From the NCBI RefSeq assembly GCF_029989365.1, contig NZ_JAPRAQ010000008.1, forward strand, positions 124,001 to 188,000: a DNA stretch of 64,000 nt, read 5' to 3'. Source of the stretch: Bradyrhizobium sp. Arg816 (GTDB taxonomy: Bacteria > Pseudomonadota > Alphaproteobacteria > Rhizobiales > Xanthobacteraceae). A model generated the notes under the pieces. That model did not search any database. It was given only the letters and a program-made list of their open reading frames with translations, and was not told the DNA's origin. A program made the position numbers and the translations under genes. This document shows, piece by piece, positions 52,027-60,910 of the stretch; the first letter of the stretch is position 1; the number at the start of each line of letters is the position of its first letter.

Positions 52027-53149
52027 TGCCGGCCTTCGTGTCGATGCTGGTGACGACCGACATGCCCGGCACCAGCCGCGACAGCAGCGGCTGGTTGTCG
52101 TCGAACTGGATGCGCACAGGAATGCGCTGCACGACCTTGGTGAAATTGCCGGTCGCGTTGTCCGGCGGCAGCAGGGCCACCTGCGCGCCGGTCGCGGGCG
52201 CAATGCGCTCCACCTTGCCGCGCAGCTTCTCGCGCGGGAAGCTATCGACGGTGATCTCGACCGGCTGGCCCGGCGCGACATGAGTGAGCTGGGTCTCCTT
52301 GTAGTTCGCGATCACATAGACCTTCGGCAGTGGCACCACGTTGATGAGGTTGGTGCCGATGTTGACGTAGTCGCCGGGCTGCACCTGGCGCTCGCCGACG
52401 ACGCCGTCGAACGGCGCGGTGATCCTGGTATAGCCGAGCTTCAGCTTCGCGCTCGCCAGCGTCGCCTTGGCCGCCGCGACATCGGCGGCGCGCTGCTTCT
52501 TGGTGCCCTGCAGAACTTCGAGTTGATGCTGCTGCGCGGCGATGACGGCGCGACTGGCACGCACGTCGGCCTGCGCCTTCGCGTAGCCCGCGACGGCCTG
52601 TTCCAGCCGCTGCCGCGTGCCGGCTTCCGTCTGCGTCAGCGATTTCTGGCGATCCTGCTCCTGCCGAGCCTCGACTTCCAACGCTTCCGCGGACAGCTGC
52701 GCGGCCTGCGCCTGCGCGATGGTCGCATATTGCAGCTCGACCTGATTGCTCAGATTGTCGAGCACGGCCTGCGCGGCGGCGACAGCGGCCTCGGACTGCG
52801 CGACCTGGGCCTGGTAGTCGGCGGGATCGATCTGGATCAGGAGATCGCCGGCCTTGACGCGCTGGAAGTCAGAGACCCCGACGGTCAGCACTTCGCCGGA
52901 GACGCGGCTTGCAAGCCGCGTCAGATCGGCGCGCACATAGGCGTCGTTGGTGGTTTGGACCACAGCGTTGCCGACCCATTCGTCGAAGCGCAGCGTCGCC
53001 AGTGCCACGAAGGCGAGCGCGACGATCACGGCGAACACCGGGATCGCGAGCCGACTCCAGAGCGAGCTCGCCGGTTGCTGCGTCGGCTTCGGCGGCGGAG
53101 CCGGTGCCGCGGCCGGTGGCGGCGACGAGACTTGTTCCTGCTGACTCAC
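52013..53149 (-). CDS. HlyD/EmrA-family membrane fusion protein
   Basis: A 378-aa periplasmic adaptor. A Pro/Ala-rich cytoplasmic start (1-25) leads to a transmembrane helix at ~30-50, then a lipoyl/barrel-sandwich half (VVQTTNDAYVRADLTRLASRVSGEV), a long alpha-helical hairpin (~100-215, rich in Ala and Gln), the second half-motif ITAPFDGVVGERQVQPGDYV and a beta-barrel. GTG start. It precedes and overlaps the DHA2 transporter gene, forming an EmrAB-like pump. Confidence 0.9.
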   Translation of the reverse strand: MSQQEQVSSPPPAAAPAPPPKPTQQPASSLWSRLAIPVFAVIVALAFVALATLRFDEWVGNAVVQTTNDAYVRADLTRLASRVSGEVLTVGVSDFQRVKAGDLLIQIDPADYQAQVAQSEAAVAAAQAVLDNLSNQVELQYATIAQAQAAQLSAEALEVEARQEQDRQKSLTQTEAGTRQRLEQAVAGYAKAQADVRASRAVIAAQQHQLEVLQGTKKQRAADVAAAKATLASAKLKLGYTRITAPFDGVVGERQVQPGDYVNIGTNLINVVPLPKVYVIANYKETQLTHVAPGQPVEITVDSFPREKLRGKVERIAPATGAQVALLPPDNATGNFTKVVQRIPVRIQFDDNQPLLSRLVPGMSVVTSIDTKAGNGGK

Positions 53150-53209
53150 GATAGGCCCCCAAAACCGGCTTGCTTCACATTGTCCCCCGGAATGACGGCG
53201 AATTCCGCC

Positions 53210-53977
53210 TCAGACCGTCTTCTCCGGCCATCGGCAGAGATCGTTGATCAGGCAAACCTCGCAGCGCGGCTTGCGCGCGAGGCAAGTATAGCGGCCGTGC
53301 AGAATCAGCCAATGATGGGCGTGCAACATGAACTCGGACGGGATCACCTTTTCGAGACCAAGCTCGACTTCGAGCGGCGTCTTGCCGGGAGCGAGCGCGG
53401 TGCGGTTGCCGACGCGGAAGACATGCGTGTCGACCGCCATGGTGTGCTCGCCGAAGGCCATGTTGAGCACCACGTTGGCGGTCTTGCGCCCGGCGCCTGG
53501 CAGGGATTCGATCCCGGCGCGCGTGCGCGGCACCTCGCCGCCGAATTCGCTGAGCACCTTGGCCGACAGTGCAATCACGTTCTTCGCCTTGGTGCGATAG
53601 AGGCCGATGGTCTTGATGTATTCGCGCAAGCGTTCTTCGCCGAGGTCGAGCATCTTCTGCGGCGTGTCGGCGATCTCGAACAATGCGCGCGTCGCCTTGT
53701 TGACCCCGGCATCGGTGGCCTGTGCCGACAGCACCACGGCGACCAGCAGCGTGAACGGATTGACGTGCTCGAGCTCGCCTTTCGGCTCCGGATTGGCCTT
53801 GCGGAAACGGCTGAAGACCTCGTGGATCTCGGCCGGCGTCCAGGGTCTTATCGGATTGGGTCTTGTGGCCTTGAGCGATTTCCTGGCGGGAGCCTTCGGC
53901 TTCGCGACAGTCGCCTTTGCCTTTTTCTTCGGCACGGACGCTTTGCGCGGGGCCGGCTTGCGGGTGATTTTCGCCAT
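53210..53977 (-). CDS. nth: Endonuclease III
   Basis: A 255-aa DNA glycosylase/AP lyase for oxidised pyrimidines. A lysine-rich N-terminal tail (1-40) precedes the HhH-GPD core: helix-hairpin-helix LPGAGRKTANVVL with catalytic Lys, and the Asp in AVDTHVFRV. Four Cys near the end (CLARKPRCEVCLINDLC) bind the structural 4Fe-4S cluster. Only 22 bp separate its ATG from the divergent DUF2244 start, and no strong Shine-Dalgarno site is visible, so the exact start is uncertain. Confidence 0.95.
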   Translation of the reverse strand: MAKITRKPAPRKASVPKKKAKATVAKPKAPARKSLKATRPNPIRPWTPAEIHEVFSRFRKANPEPKGELEHVNPFTLLVAVVLSAQATDAGVNKATRALFEIADTPQKMLDLGEERLREYIKTIGLYRTKAKNVIALSAKVLSEFGGEVPRTRAGIESLPGAGRKTANVVLNMAFGEHTMAVDTHVFRVGNRTALAPGKTPLEVELGLEKVIPSEFMLHAHHWLILHGRYTCLARKPRCEVCLINDLCRWPEKTV

Positions 53978-53999
53978 GATCGGGATATACTGAGGGACG

Positions 54000-54533
54000 A
54001 TGAGCACAGGCAACGAAATTGAGCGCGGGCGATCTGAAAGCGGGACGGAGCCGCAGATCTTCTCCGCGCTGCTGACGCCGCACCGCTCGCTGAACCGCAC
54101 CGGCTTCCTCGCCGTGATGCTGTTCCTGAGCGTGGTTAGCTTTGCCACCGGCCTCGCCTTCCTGATGATGGGAGCGTGGCCGGTGTTCGGCTTCTTCGGC
54201 CTCGACGTGCTGGTGATCTGGTGGGCCTTCAAAGCCAATTTCCGCACCGCGCGGGCGCGCGAGGAAATTTCGGTCACGGCGTCCGAGCTGCGGGTGCGGC
54301 GCGTCAGTCATCGCGGCCAGGTCGCCGAATGGACGTTCAATCCGCTCTGGGTCCGCCTCGACATGGAAGTCGACGAGGATTTTGGCATCGAGCATCTCTA
54401 TCTGATCTCGCGCGGCCACCAGATCCAGATCGCCCGCTTCCTGGGTCCGGACGAAAAGGCAAGTTTTTACAAAGGCTTGGTTGAAGCTCTGAACGCTGCC
54501 AAGCGCGGCCCGACCTACAACCCGGTCTCCTGA
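54000..54533 (+). CDS. DUF2244 membrane protein
   Basis: A 177-aa protein with two adjacent transmembrane helices at ~35-80 (LNRTGFLAVMLFLSVVSFAT and GAWPVFGFFGLDVLVIWWAF) and a C-terminal PH-like cytosolic domain. This is the DUF2244 pattern found throughout alphaproteobacteria, often near nth. Function unknown. GAGGG lies 5 bases before the ATG. Confidence 0.88.
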   Translation: MSTGNEIERGRSESGTEPQIFSALLTPHRSLNRTGFLAVMLFLSVVSFATGLAFLMMGAWPVFGFFGLDVLVIWWAFKANFRTARAREEISVTASELRVRRVSHRGQVAEWTFNPLWVRLDMEVDEDFGIEHLYLISRGHQIQIARFLGPDEKASFYKGLVEALNAAKRGPTYNPVS

Positions 54534-54588
54534 GTCCGGATCGGAAATCGGGTGGTTTCGGCCCGGCGCCACGCCTACATTTCCACTC

Positions 54589-55485
54589 ATGATGACACTC
54601 GCCATAAATGACCAGCGCCTGGCCAAGCCAGGCTCCCAGAACGCCGCGTTGCGCGATTACGACTCCGTGCGCCGGGCGATCGCATTCATCTCGGAGAACT
54701 GGCGCACCCAGCCGGCCATCGAAGCGATGGCGGATGCGGCGGGCGTCACGCCGGATGAGCTGCACCATCTGTTCCGTCGCTGGGCCTCGATCACGCCGAA
54801 GGCGTTCATGCAGGCGCTGACGCTCGATCACGCCAAGGGTTTGTTGCGGGACTCCGCGAGCATTCTCGATGCAGCGCTCGACTCGGGTCTTTCTGGACCG
54901 GGCCGGCTGCACGATCTCTTCGTCACCCATGAAGCGATGTCGCCCGGCGAATGGAAGAACGGCGGCGCGGGCCTGACGCTACGCTATGGCTTCCATCCCT
55001 CGCCGTTCGGCACGGCGATCGTGATCGCCACCGACCGCGGCCTGTCAGGACTTGCGTTCGCCGATCCCGGTGAGGAGAAGGTCGCGCTCGCCGACATGAC
55101 GCGCCGATGGCGCAACGCAACTTACGTCGAGGATCACGAAGGCACCGCACCGCTCGCACAGCGCATCTTCGACCCCAAGCTGTGGCGGCCGGACCAGCCG
55201 TTGCGCGTGGTGATGATCGGCACCGATTTCGAGGTGCGGGTGTGGGAGACGCTGCTGAAGATCCCGATGGGTCGCGCGGTGTCCTATTCCGACATCGCCT
55301 GCAACATCAACAGCCCTAAGGCCTCACGCGCCGTCGGCGCTGCGGTCGGCAAGAACCCGGTCTCGTTCGTCGTGCCCTGCCACCGCGCGCTCGGCAAGAG
55401 CGGCACGCTCACCGGCTATCACTGGGGCATCACCCGCAAGCAGGCGATGCTGGGCTGGGAGGCCGGGCAGCTGGGGATGCAGTAG
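54589..55485 (+). CDS. Ada-like methylated-DNA--protein-cysteine methyltransferase with AraC-type helix-turn-helix
   Basis: A 298-aa fusion: an AraC-type DNA-binding domain (residues ~25-125, RAIAFISENWRTQPAIEAMA and AAGVTPDELHHLFRRW) followed by an O6-alkylguanine transferase domain (~130-298). The alkyl-accepting Cys is C264 in VPCHRALGKSG, and the DNA-recognition helix region is RAVSYSDIA. The Cys-rich N-terminal phosphotriester domain of E. coli Ada is absent, so methylphosphotriester sensing is not expected. Confidence 0.92.
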   Translation: MMTLAINDQRLAKPGSQNAALRDYDSVRRAIAFISENWRTQPAIEAMADAAGVTPDELHHLFRRWASITPKAFMQALTLDHAKGLLRDSASILDAALDSGLSGPGRLHDLFVTHEAMSPGEWKNGGAGLTLRYGFHPSPFGTAIVIATDRGLSGLAFADPGEEKVALADMTRRWRNATYVEDHEGTAPLAQRIFDPKLWRPDQPLRVVMIGTDFEVRVWETLLKIPMGRAVSYSDIACNINSPKASRAVGAAVGKNPVSFVVPCHRALGKSGTLTGYHWGITRKQAMLGWEAGQLGMQ

Positions 55486-55492
55486 GCGAGCT

Positions 55493-55586
55493 GCCGTAGG
55501 TGGGCAAAGGCGCAAAGCGCCGTGCCCACCGTCTTTCTCAATCGCTGACACAGCGTGGGCACGCTTCGCTTTGCCCACCCTACGGC
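55493..55586. repeat. Palindromic intergenic repeat (GCCGTAGGTGGGCAAAGGCGC family)
   Basis: Arms GCCGTAGGTGGGCAAAG and CTTTGCCCACCCTACGGC, with inner CGTGCCCAC/GTGGGCACG. Lies between convergent ada-like and gpmA genes and could act as a bidirectional terminator. Confidence 0.8.
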
Positions 55587-55606
55587 ACCGTGCGTGGCGA
55601 CGAAGT

Positions 55607-56230
55607 CTAACCCGCCAGATCCAGCTTCGAGGCCACCGTCGAATCCGCGTTGAGCCGGTAGATGATCGGCACGCCGGTCGCGAGCTCGCGCTTCAAAATG
55701 CCTTCGGGCGAGAGCTTTTCCAGCACCATGATCAGCGCGCGCAGCGAGTTGCCGTGGGCGGCGACCAGCGTGCGCTTGCCGTTGAGCACGCCGGGCAGGA
55801 TCTCCTGCACGTAATAGGGCAGCGCGCGCGCCAGCGTATCCTTCAGGCTTTCGCCGCCGGGCGGCGGCACGTCGTAGGAGCGGCGCCAGATCAGCACCTG
55901 GTCCTCGCCCCATTTCTTGCGGGCGTCGTCCTTGTTGAGGCCGGAGAGATCGCCATAGTCGCGCTCGTTCAGCGCGAGGTCTTTGGAGGTCGGCAGGCCC
56001 TTCTGGTCGAGCTCGCCGAGAATGAGATCGAGCGTGTGCTGCGCGCGCGTCAGGACCGAGGTGTAGGCGACGTCGAACACGAGGCCCTGCGCCTTCAGCT
56101 TGCGGCCGGCTTCCGTGGCCTCCTTCACGCCGAGCTCGGTGAGATCAGGATCCTTCCAGCCCGTGAACAGGTTCTTCAGATTCCACTCGCTCTGACCGTG
56201 GCGCACGAGCACGAGGAGACGTTCGCTCAT
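55607..56230 (-). CDS. gpmA: 2,3-bisphosphoglycerate-dependent phosphoglycerate mutase
   Basis: A 207-aa glycolytic enzyme interconverting 3- and 2-phosphoglycerate. The phospho-histidine motif is VRHGQSEWN (H11 area), with the second histidine in VAAHGNSLRALI and the substrate segment LNERDYGDLSGLNKDDA. Shorter than E. coli GpmA (about 250 aa), as usual in alphaproteobacteria. It is the next minus-strand gene after dapB (106-bp gap). Confidence 0.95.
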   Translation of the reverse strand: MSERLLVLVRHGQSEWNLKNLFTGWKDPDLTELGVKEATEAGRKLKAQGLVFDVAYTSVLTRAQHTLDLILGELDQKGLPTSKDLALNERDYGDLSGLNKDDARKKWGEDQVLIWRRSYDVPPPGGESLKDTLARALPYYVQEILPGVLNGKRTLVAAHGNSLRALIMVLEKLSPEGILKRELATGVPIIYRLNADSTVASKLDLAG

Positions 56231-56336
56231 TGACTGCTTTCCATTCAGGTTATTGTTGAGGAATGATCTTGGCGGAAAGCCGCTTCACATCTTGCGCTAA
56301 CGCGGCCCTTCGGGTCCGGTTCATGCTTCAGCTCGC

Positions 56337-57152
56337 TCAGATGTCTGCGAGACCGAGCACGTCGGCCATGGAGTAGTGCCCCGGCTTCTTGCCATGCGCC
56401 CACAGCGCCGCCTTGAGCGCGCCGTGTGCGAACAGCATGCGGTCTTCGGCGAGATGCGACAGCGTCAGGCGTTCGAACGGTCCGAGGAAGGTCACGCTGT
56501 GCTCGCCGGCGACGGTGCCGCCGCGCAGGGAGGCAAAGCCGATGTCGCCCGGCTTGCGCGCGCCGGTGATGCCGTCGCGGCCGCGATCCGAATGCTCATC
56601 GAGCGAGATGCCGCGGCCGGCGGCAGCGGCCTGGCCCAGCATCAGCGCAGTGCCCGAGGGCGCATCGATCTTCATGCGGTGGTGGGTTTCCACGACTTCG
56701 ATGTCGAAGCTCTCGTCGAGTGCCTTCGCGACGCGCTTGACCACCGCGGCGAGCAGATTGACGCCCAGGCTCATATTGCCCGACTGCACCACGACCGCGC
56801 GGTTGGTGACGCTCTTGATCACGGCGTTGTCGGAGGCCGACAGTCCTGTGGTGCCGATGACGTGCACGAGGCCGCGCTCGGCCGCGATCGCGACATTGGC
56901 GATGGTCGCCGCCGGCACGGTGAAATCCAGAATGCCGTCGGCGTCCTTCGACATCGCCCAGAGGTCCGCCGAGAGTTTGATGCCGTTGGCCGGCAGGCCC
57001 GCGAGCACGCCGGCATCCTTGCCGAGCAGCTCCGAGCCTGGTACCTCCAGGGCTCCCGCCAGCACCGCGCCTTCGGTGTCGGCAATCGCTCGTGCCAGCG
57101 CCCGGCCCATCCGGCCGCCTGCCCCAGCAACAATCAAACGCATATCGGACAT
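56337..57152 (-). CDS. dapB: 4-hydroxy-tetrahydrodipicolinate reductase
   Basis: A 271-aa enzyme of lysine and diaminopimelate synthesis. The nucleotide-binding motif is VAGAGGRMGRALARAI (8-23), the catalytic signature is ETHHRMKIDAPSGTALMLG (~156-174), and FASLRGGTVAGEHSV lies in the substrate domain. Upstream of gpmA, a common alphaproteobacterial order. Confidence 0.96.
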   Translation of the reverse strand: MSDMRLIVAGAGGRMGRALARAIADTEGAVLAGALEVPGSELLGKDAGVLAGLPANGIKLSADLWAMSKDADGILDFTVPAATIANVAIAAERGLVHVIGTTGLSASDNAVIKSVTNRAVVVQSGNMSLGVNLLAAVVKRVAKALDESFDIEVVETHHRMKIDAPSGTALMLGQAAAAGRGISLDEHSDRGRDGITGARKPGDIGFASLRGGTVAGEHSVTFLGPFERLTLSHLAEDRMLFAHGALKAALWAHGKKPGHYSMADVLGLADI

Positions 57153-57255
57153 GGTTCACCCTCTCCACGCCCTATAGCGGGAGCGGGCCGTTCCGGCAAC
57201 CGATCAGGCCTTCAAAAGGCCCGCGGCGCGGGTCTCCCCGAGCACGGGCGCAACG

Positions 57256-58266
57256 CTAGAGCATGAGCTCCAGGTCTTTCCTGAGCACGATCTGGCCATC
57301 GCGCTCGACAACATAAGTGGCCTTGTAGGAGCCGCGTTCCCAACCCCCGGGCGGCCGCTTCTTGCCCGCAAAGAGCATGAATTGCGCCTTGTTGGCCTGA
57401 AGTGGTGCAGACCGATTTTCCGCGATGACGTTCTCGAGGGGACCCTTGATGACCAGCCATTGCGCATCGCCTGCCTTCAGCCCGATTGCCCGCACGAACG
57501 CAACGATCGCCATCGAACTGGCGGACGGCATCTGGCTCTCGGCACTGCCGTCCTCGATGAGTTCCATCGTGACCGGCCCCGTCGTAAAGCCTGCATTGAG
57601 GATGGCTCGTTCCCGGTACTCAAGTTTCGAGCGGAGGGCAGCAAGCCAGAGCGATTGACCGCCCTCGCAAGACCCGGGACGAACGCCATACGCAAAGGGA
57701 TCGACGACCGCGCCATCGTGCCTCACGGTGAAATGCAGGTGAGGATATTCCGTGAGGCCAGAGAGTCCGACACGGCCGATCGGCTGTCCGAGGTCGATCT
57801 TATCTCCAGGCTTGACCAACACACTGCCGGCGGCGAGGTGGCAGTACTGGGTTTCCCACTGCTCCGGATGTTCGATGACAACGCCATTGCCACATTCGGC
57901 CTCGCGCACGGCTTCGCGTCCCGATTTTGTGAAAGCGCCGTCCGGAGCGTCATTGCGTGTACGAAGAATGCGGCCGCCTGCCGCCGCGCGCACGTCCACG
58001 CCAGCCCTTTGCACTGCCAATGAGGGCAAACGAAAGTCGGTGCCGTTGTGGCCGTCATAAGTCAGCGTGCCGCACTTGTAATCTCGCGCCGACCGCGACG
58101 GATCGAGATCCGTGTAATTCTGGATGTAGCAGGTACGGCCAGGCTCGCAGGCAATCGGCAGCGCCAATTGAATGCTCTGGGCATGGGCAGCGAAGCCGGC
58201 TCCGGCCAACGCCAGGGCAACGAACGTCCGGTAGAGGAAACCTGCGCAGCCCATGCGCCTCGACAT
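57256..58266 (-). CDS. Exported M23-family metallopeptidase
   Basis: A 336-aa protein with signal peptide (1-29, ending AHAQ). The LytM/M23 domain at ~70-195 has the zinc ligands in GHNGTDFR (H-x3-D) and PHLHF, and the structural loop GQPIGRVGLSGLTEYP. Cys pairs suggest periplasmic disulfides. A C-terminal ~130-residue extension is of unknown fold. It is probably a peptidoglycan endopeptidase. It lies 18 bp after the LuxR-type gene at the end of the type I secretion locus, which may mean cell-wall remodelling for secretion. Confidence 0.85.
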   Translation of the reverse strand: MSRRMGCAGFLYRTFVALALAGAGFAAHAQSIQLALPIACEPGRTCYIQNYTDLDPSRSARDYKCGTLTYDGHNGTDFRLPSLAVQRAGVDVRAAAGGRILRTRNDAPDGAFTKSGREAVREAECGNGVVIEHPEQWETQYCHLAAGSVLVKPGDKIDLGQPIGRVGLSGLTEYPHLHFTVRHDGAVVDPFAYGVRPGSCEGGQSLWLAALRSKLEYRERAILNAGFTTGPVTMELIEDGSAESQMPSASSMAIVAFVRAIGLKAGDAQWLVIKGPLENVIAENRSAPLQANKAQFMLFAGKKRPPGGWERGSYKATYVVERDGQIVLRKDLELML

Positions 58267-58284
58267 CGCGGAGAACCCCCGTAC

Positions 58285-59520
58285 TCAGTCAGGCGAATGC
58301 TTGCCAGCCGTCCGCAATCTCATCGGACCCTCTTCGTCCAATCGACCGTCGGAGGCCGGCCGGCTCACCCAGTTCTCGCGCCTGCCAGCGCCAAAAGGCG
58401 ATTGGGTGAGATGATACAGGAGAAAGAATTCCGACTGTCGGTTGATCCCCAATTTGAGCATGATCCTCTTGGTGTAGGTTCGCACCGTTGCCTCGGTCAG
58501 CCCAAGCTCGGCTCCAATATCGCGAGGGCACTGGAATTGAAGAATCCGGGCGACGATTCTTTCCTCAGCCCAGTTCAACCCGAAGGCTGACGCAATGCAG
58601 TGCGCGCCCTGCGCGTCATCGAATTGCGGCACGACGATGAGGGCCTGTCCCAGCTTGTCATGGGTTGGAACAGCGCCGATCTTGGCGAAGGCGAATTGCT
58701 GACGATCCGTCGAGAGCGGAACCGTAGTGTTGAACCATCCGTGAGTCCCGGTCTCGATCAGCACTTTCCCGATTGCCCCCCGCAAGCTTTCGGTCACGGA
58801 AGCGCATGAGCCAGCGAGCCTGCCTACATCCATCCTGAGCAGCTCGCGCTTGGCGAGCAGCACACGTCCACCACGATTGACTGCGTAAATGTGCAGGCCC
58901 TGGTCCACGACGATGGCGGGAAAGGTCAGCTCTTCGAGCCAGAGTTGCGCATCGACCTGCCCCGGCGCTTGCCGGGCAAGTGAATGAGCAGCTTTCCATA
59001 ACGGGCGCACGGTATGCGCCAAACCGGGAATCTCCGCTGCCGCAAGCGCGGCCGGTCGCCATCCGGCCACGAATACGACCGTGGTTCGCTCATCGGAAGC
59101 AAACCTGCCAATGACCGAATGACTCTTTACCGGGGGTTCCGCGCCGATCAACTTGCGGACGAAGGAGGTCCGGGAATTGATCGGCTCGAGCGAGGCGACG
59201 TCCTCGGCAGTGCCCTTGCGCGCAAATCGCTCAACCATCGTCGCGCATGACGGGTCGGTAGGAGCGTCTCCGATTCTGGCTTCTTCCAGCCCGGAGGCGG
59301 ATAGCACGGCTACGTAGCAGCTCCGGCAGCCGAGCAATTCCGCCATGGCCTTCGCAAAATATTCCATTGCGGCCTGTTGCGGCCGCGGCTCCGGACAAGA
59401 CCCTGACGGACCGCATCCGTCATTGCCTTGCTTCGAGGCGCGCTCGACGCAATCGGAACGAAAATCATCCTGTGCGGAAGGTAGTGCTTTACTGCACTCA
59501 TGCACGGTCGCCTCCCTCAT
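58285..59520 (-). CDS. LuxR-type helix-turn-helix regulator
   Basis: A 411-aa regulator with a C-terminal LuxR/NarL DNA-binding domain (GLNWAEERIVARILQFQCPR, then DIGAELGLTEATVRTYTKRI). The N-terminal ~330 residues form no domain I can name and show no receiver Asp or acyl-homoserine-lactone pocket signature; a PAS-like segment at ~200-300 is possible. It sits 25 bp after the HlyD stop in the type I secretion run, so it may control the RTX protein. The ATG at 59520 is preferred over 59532. Confidence 0.75.
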   Translation of the reverse strand: MREATVHECSKALPSAQDDFRSDCVERASKQGNDGCGPSGSCPEPRPQQAAMEYFAKAMAELLGCRSCYVAVLSASGLEEARIGDAPTDPSCATMVERFARKGTAEDVASLEPINSRTSFVRKLIGAEPPVKSHSVIGRFASDERTTVVFVAGWRPAALAAAEIPGLAHTVRPLWKAAHSLARQAPGQVDAQLWLEELTFPAIVVDQGLHIYAVNRGGRVLLAKRELLRMDVGRLAGSCASVTESLRGAIGKVLIETGTHGWFNTTVPLSTDRQQFAFAKIGAVPTHDKLGQALIVVPQFDDAQGAHCIASAFGLNWAEERIVARILQFQCPRDIGAELGLTEATVRTYTKRIMLKLGINRQSEFFLLYHLTQSPFGAGRRENWVSRPASDGRLDEEGPMRLRTAGKHSPD

Positions 59521-59545
59521 AGGCCGGCCCACCCCTTACCAGCGC

Positions 59546-60910
59546 TTAATTCTCCCTGAACGCACGGTTGATCCGTAACGTCATCGGCTGCAAAAGATAT
59601 TCCGCGAAGGTTCGTTCCCCCGTCTCGACAAATATCTCGACAGGCATTCCAGGCATCAATGTGGAGATGTAGGGGGCCGTCGGCGCGTTGGGGTCGAGCT
59701 CAACCTCGGCCAAATAGGAGCTGTCGCCGGAATGGGTGTCGGTCAGTGCGTCTGCCGCAACGCCGACCACCCTTCCCTCGAGCATCGGCCGGCGGCGAAT
59801 GTTCAGCGCGTGAACCCGCACACGCGCCATCTGTCCGACATAGACCTCTTCCCGATCGGCAGGCTTCAATGTCGCCTCGATGACAAGCCGATCTTGCATC
59901 GGAACGATTTCCAAAAGGGTTTCCCGAGGTCCAAGCACGGCATTGAGGTCCCTGCTGTTGAGGCCGACGATCCTTCCACTTTCCGGGGCACGCAATTCAG
60001 ACCGGACAAGCTGGGCACGCAACGCGGCAATTCGATGTCTGAGGTCGCCGATCTCCTCGCTCGTCGCATGCCGCTGCTTGGCGATATCCTGATTTTGGTT
60101 GAACCCCAGTTGCCGGCGTCTGTCCTGCAACTCCGCGATCTTGCCCTGCATCTCCGAGATTGACGCGGCATTGCGATCGACCTGTCCGGTGGCCTCGGCT
60201 TCCGCCCGTTGCAAGGCCAGCACACGTGGTTTCCGGGCGAGGCCCTTTGCGAGGAGATAACTCGTGTCGGCGATCTCTTCCCGCAACAGCTTGAGTTGCT
60301 GTTCAAGTCCTTGGGTGTTGCTCTGCAGGCCGCGGATGGTGTCCGCGTTTTGCAGCATCTGCTGATCGATCACCTTGCGCTCGTTCTCAATCGCGGCCAG
60401 TCGCGCGGCAAATTCGGCCTCCTGGGTTTGAATGGCGATACGTGCGGAGAGACGCGTCGCACTTTCCCGCAATTCGTCCGGAAACCGGATTGACTTCGTG
60501 CCGTCTTGCTCCGCCGCCAGCCGGGCCTCCATCGCCAGGTCAGCAAAGAACTTCGTTTCGAGGGACCCAAGGGTCCCTTCGATCTGCGCGGTGTCGAGCC
60601 GTGCAATGAGTTGACCGGCTTCGACGTGATCGTTCTCCCGGACATAGATCGATTTGATGATCCCGCCTTCCAGATGTTGCACCGCCTTGCGCTTCGAATG
60701 GACCTTGATGAATCCTGGTGCCACGACGGCGCCGCGGAGCGGAACCGTGGTTGCCCACACGCCGAAGCCGCAAAATTGCAGGACGAGCAGTACACAACCC
60801 CAAGCGATGATCCGTCGCATGTCGGATCGCGGCTGCTCGGTCGGCCACGTCTTCGAGCCGAGCACGGCAACAGGCGCAGACATCGCGGAGGCATGACCGA
60901 TCTGCGTCAT
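59546..60910 (-). CDS. HlyD-family type I secretion adaptor
   Basis: A 454-aa membrane fusion protein of the PrtE/LapC class. An N-terminal helix at ~32-50 (IIAWGCVLLVLQFCGFGVWA) is followed by the barrel-sandwich motif GAVVAPGFIKVHSKRKAVQH and LEGGIIKSIYVRENDHVEAG, a long coiled-coil hairpin (~110-290), then LRAPESGRIVGLNSR and a beta-barrel. It links the ABC exporter to a TolC-like outer-membrane protein, which is not encoded in this window. The ATG overlaps the exporter stop (ATGA). Confidence 0.93.
   Translation of the reverse strand: MTQIGHASAMSAPVAVLGSKTWPTEQPRSDMRRIIAWGCVLLVLQFCGFGVWATTVPLRGAVVAPGFIKVHSKRKAVQHLEGGIIKSIYVRENDHVEAGQLIARLDTAQIEGTLGSLETKFFADLAMEARLAAEQDGTKSIRFPDELRESATRLSARIAIQTQEAEFAARLAAIENERKVIDQQMLQNADTIRGLQSNTQGLEQQLKLLREEIADTSYLLAKGLARKPRVLALQRAEAEATGQVDRNAASISEMQGKIAELQDRRRQLGFNQNQDIAKQRHATSEEIGDLRHRIAALRAQLVRSELRAPESGRIVGLNSRDLNAVLGPRETLLEIVPMQDRLVIEATLKPADREEVYVGQMARVRVHALNIRRRPMLEGRVVGVAADALTDTHSGDSSYLAEVELDPNAPTAPYISTLMPGMPVEIFVETGERTFAEYLLQPMTLRINRAFREN

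Noticed and set aside
51749..54022. 757-codon plus-strand open frame across the EmrAB pair and nth
   Set aside because: Runs antisense through three well-supported genes; Arg/Gly/Leu-rich shadow with no recognisable domain.
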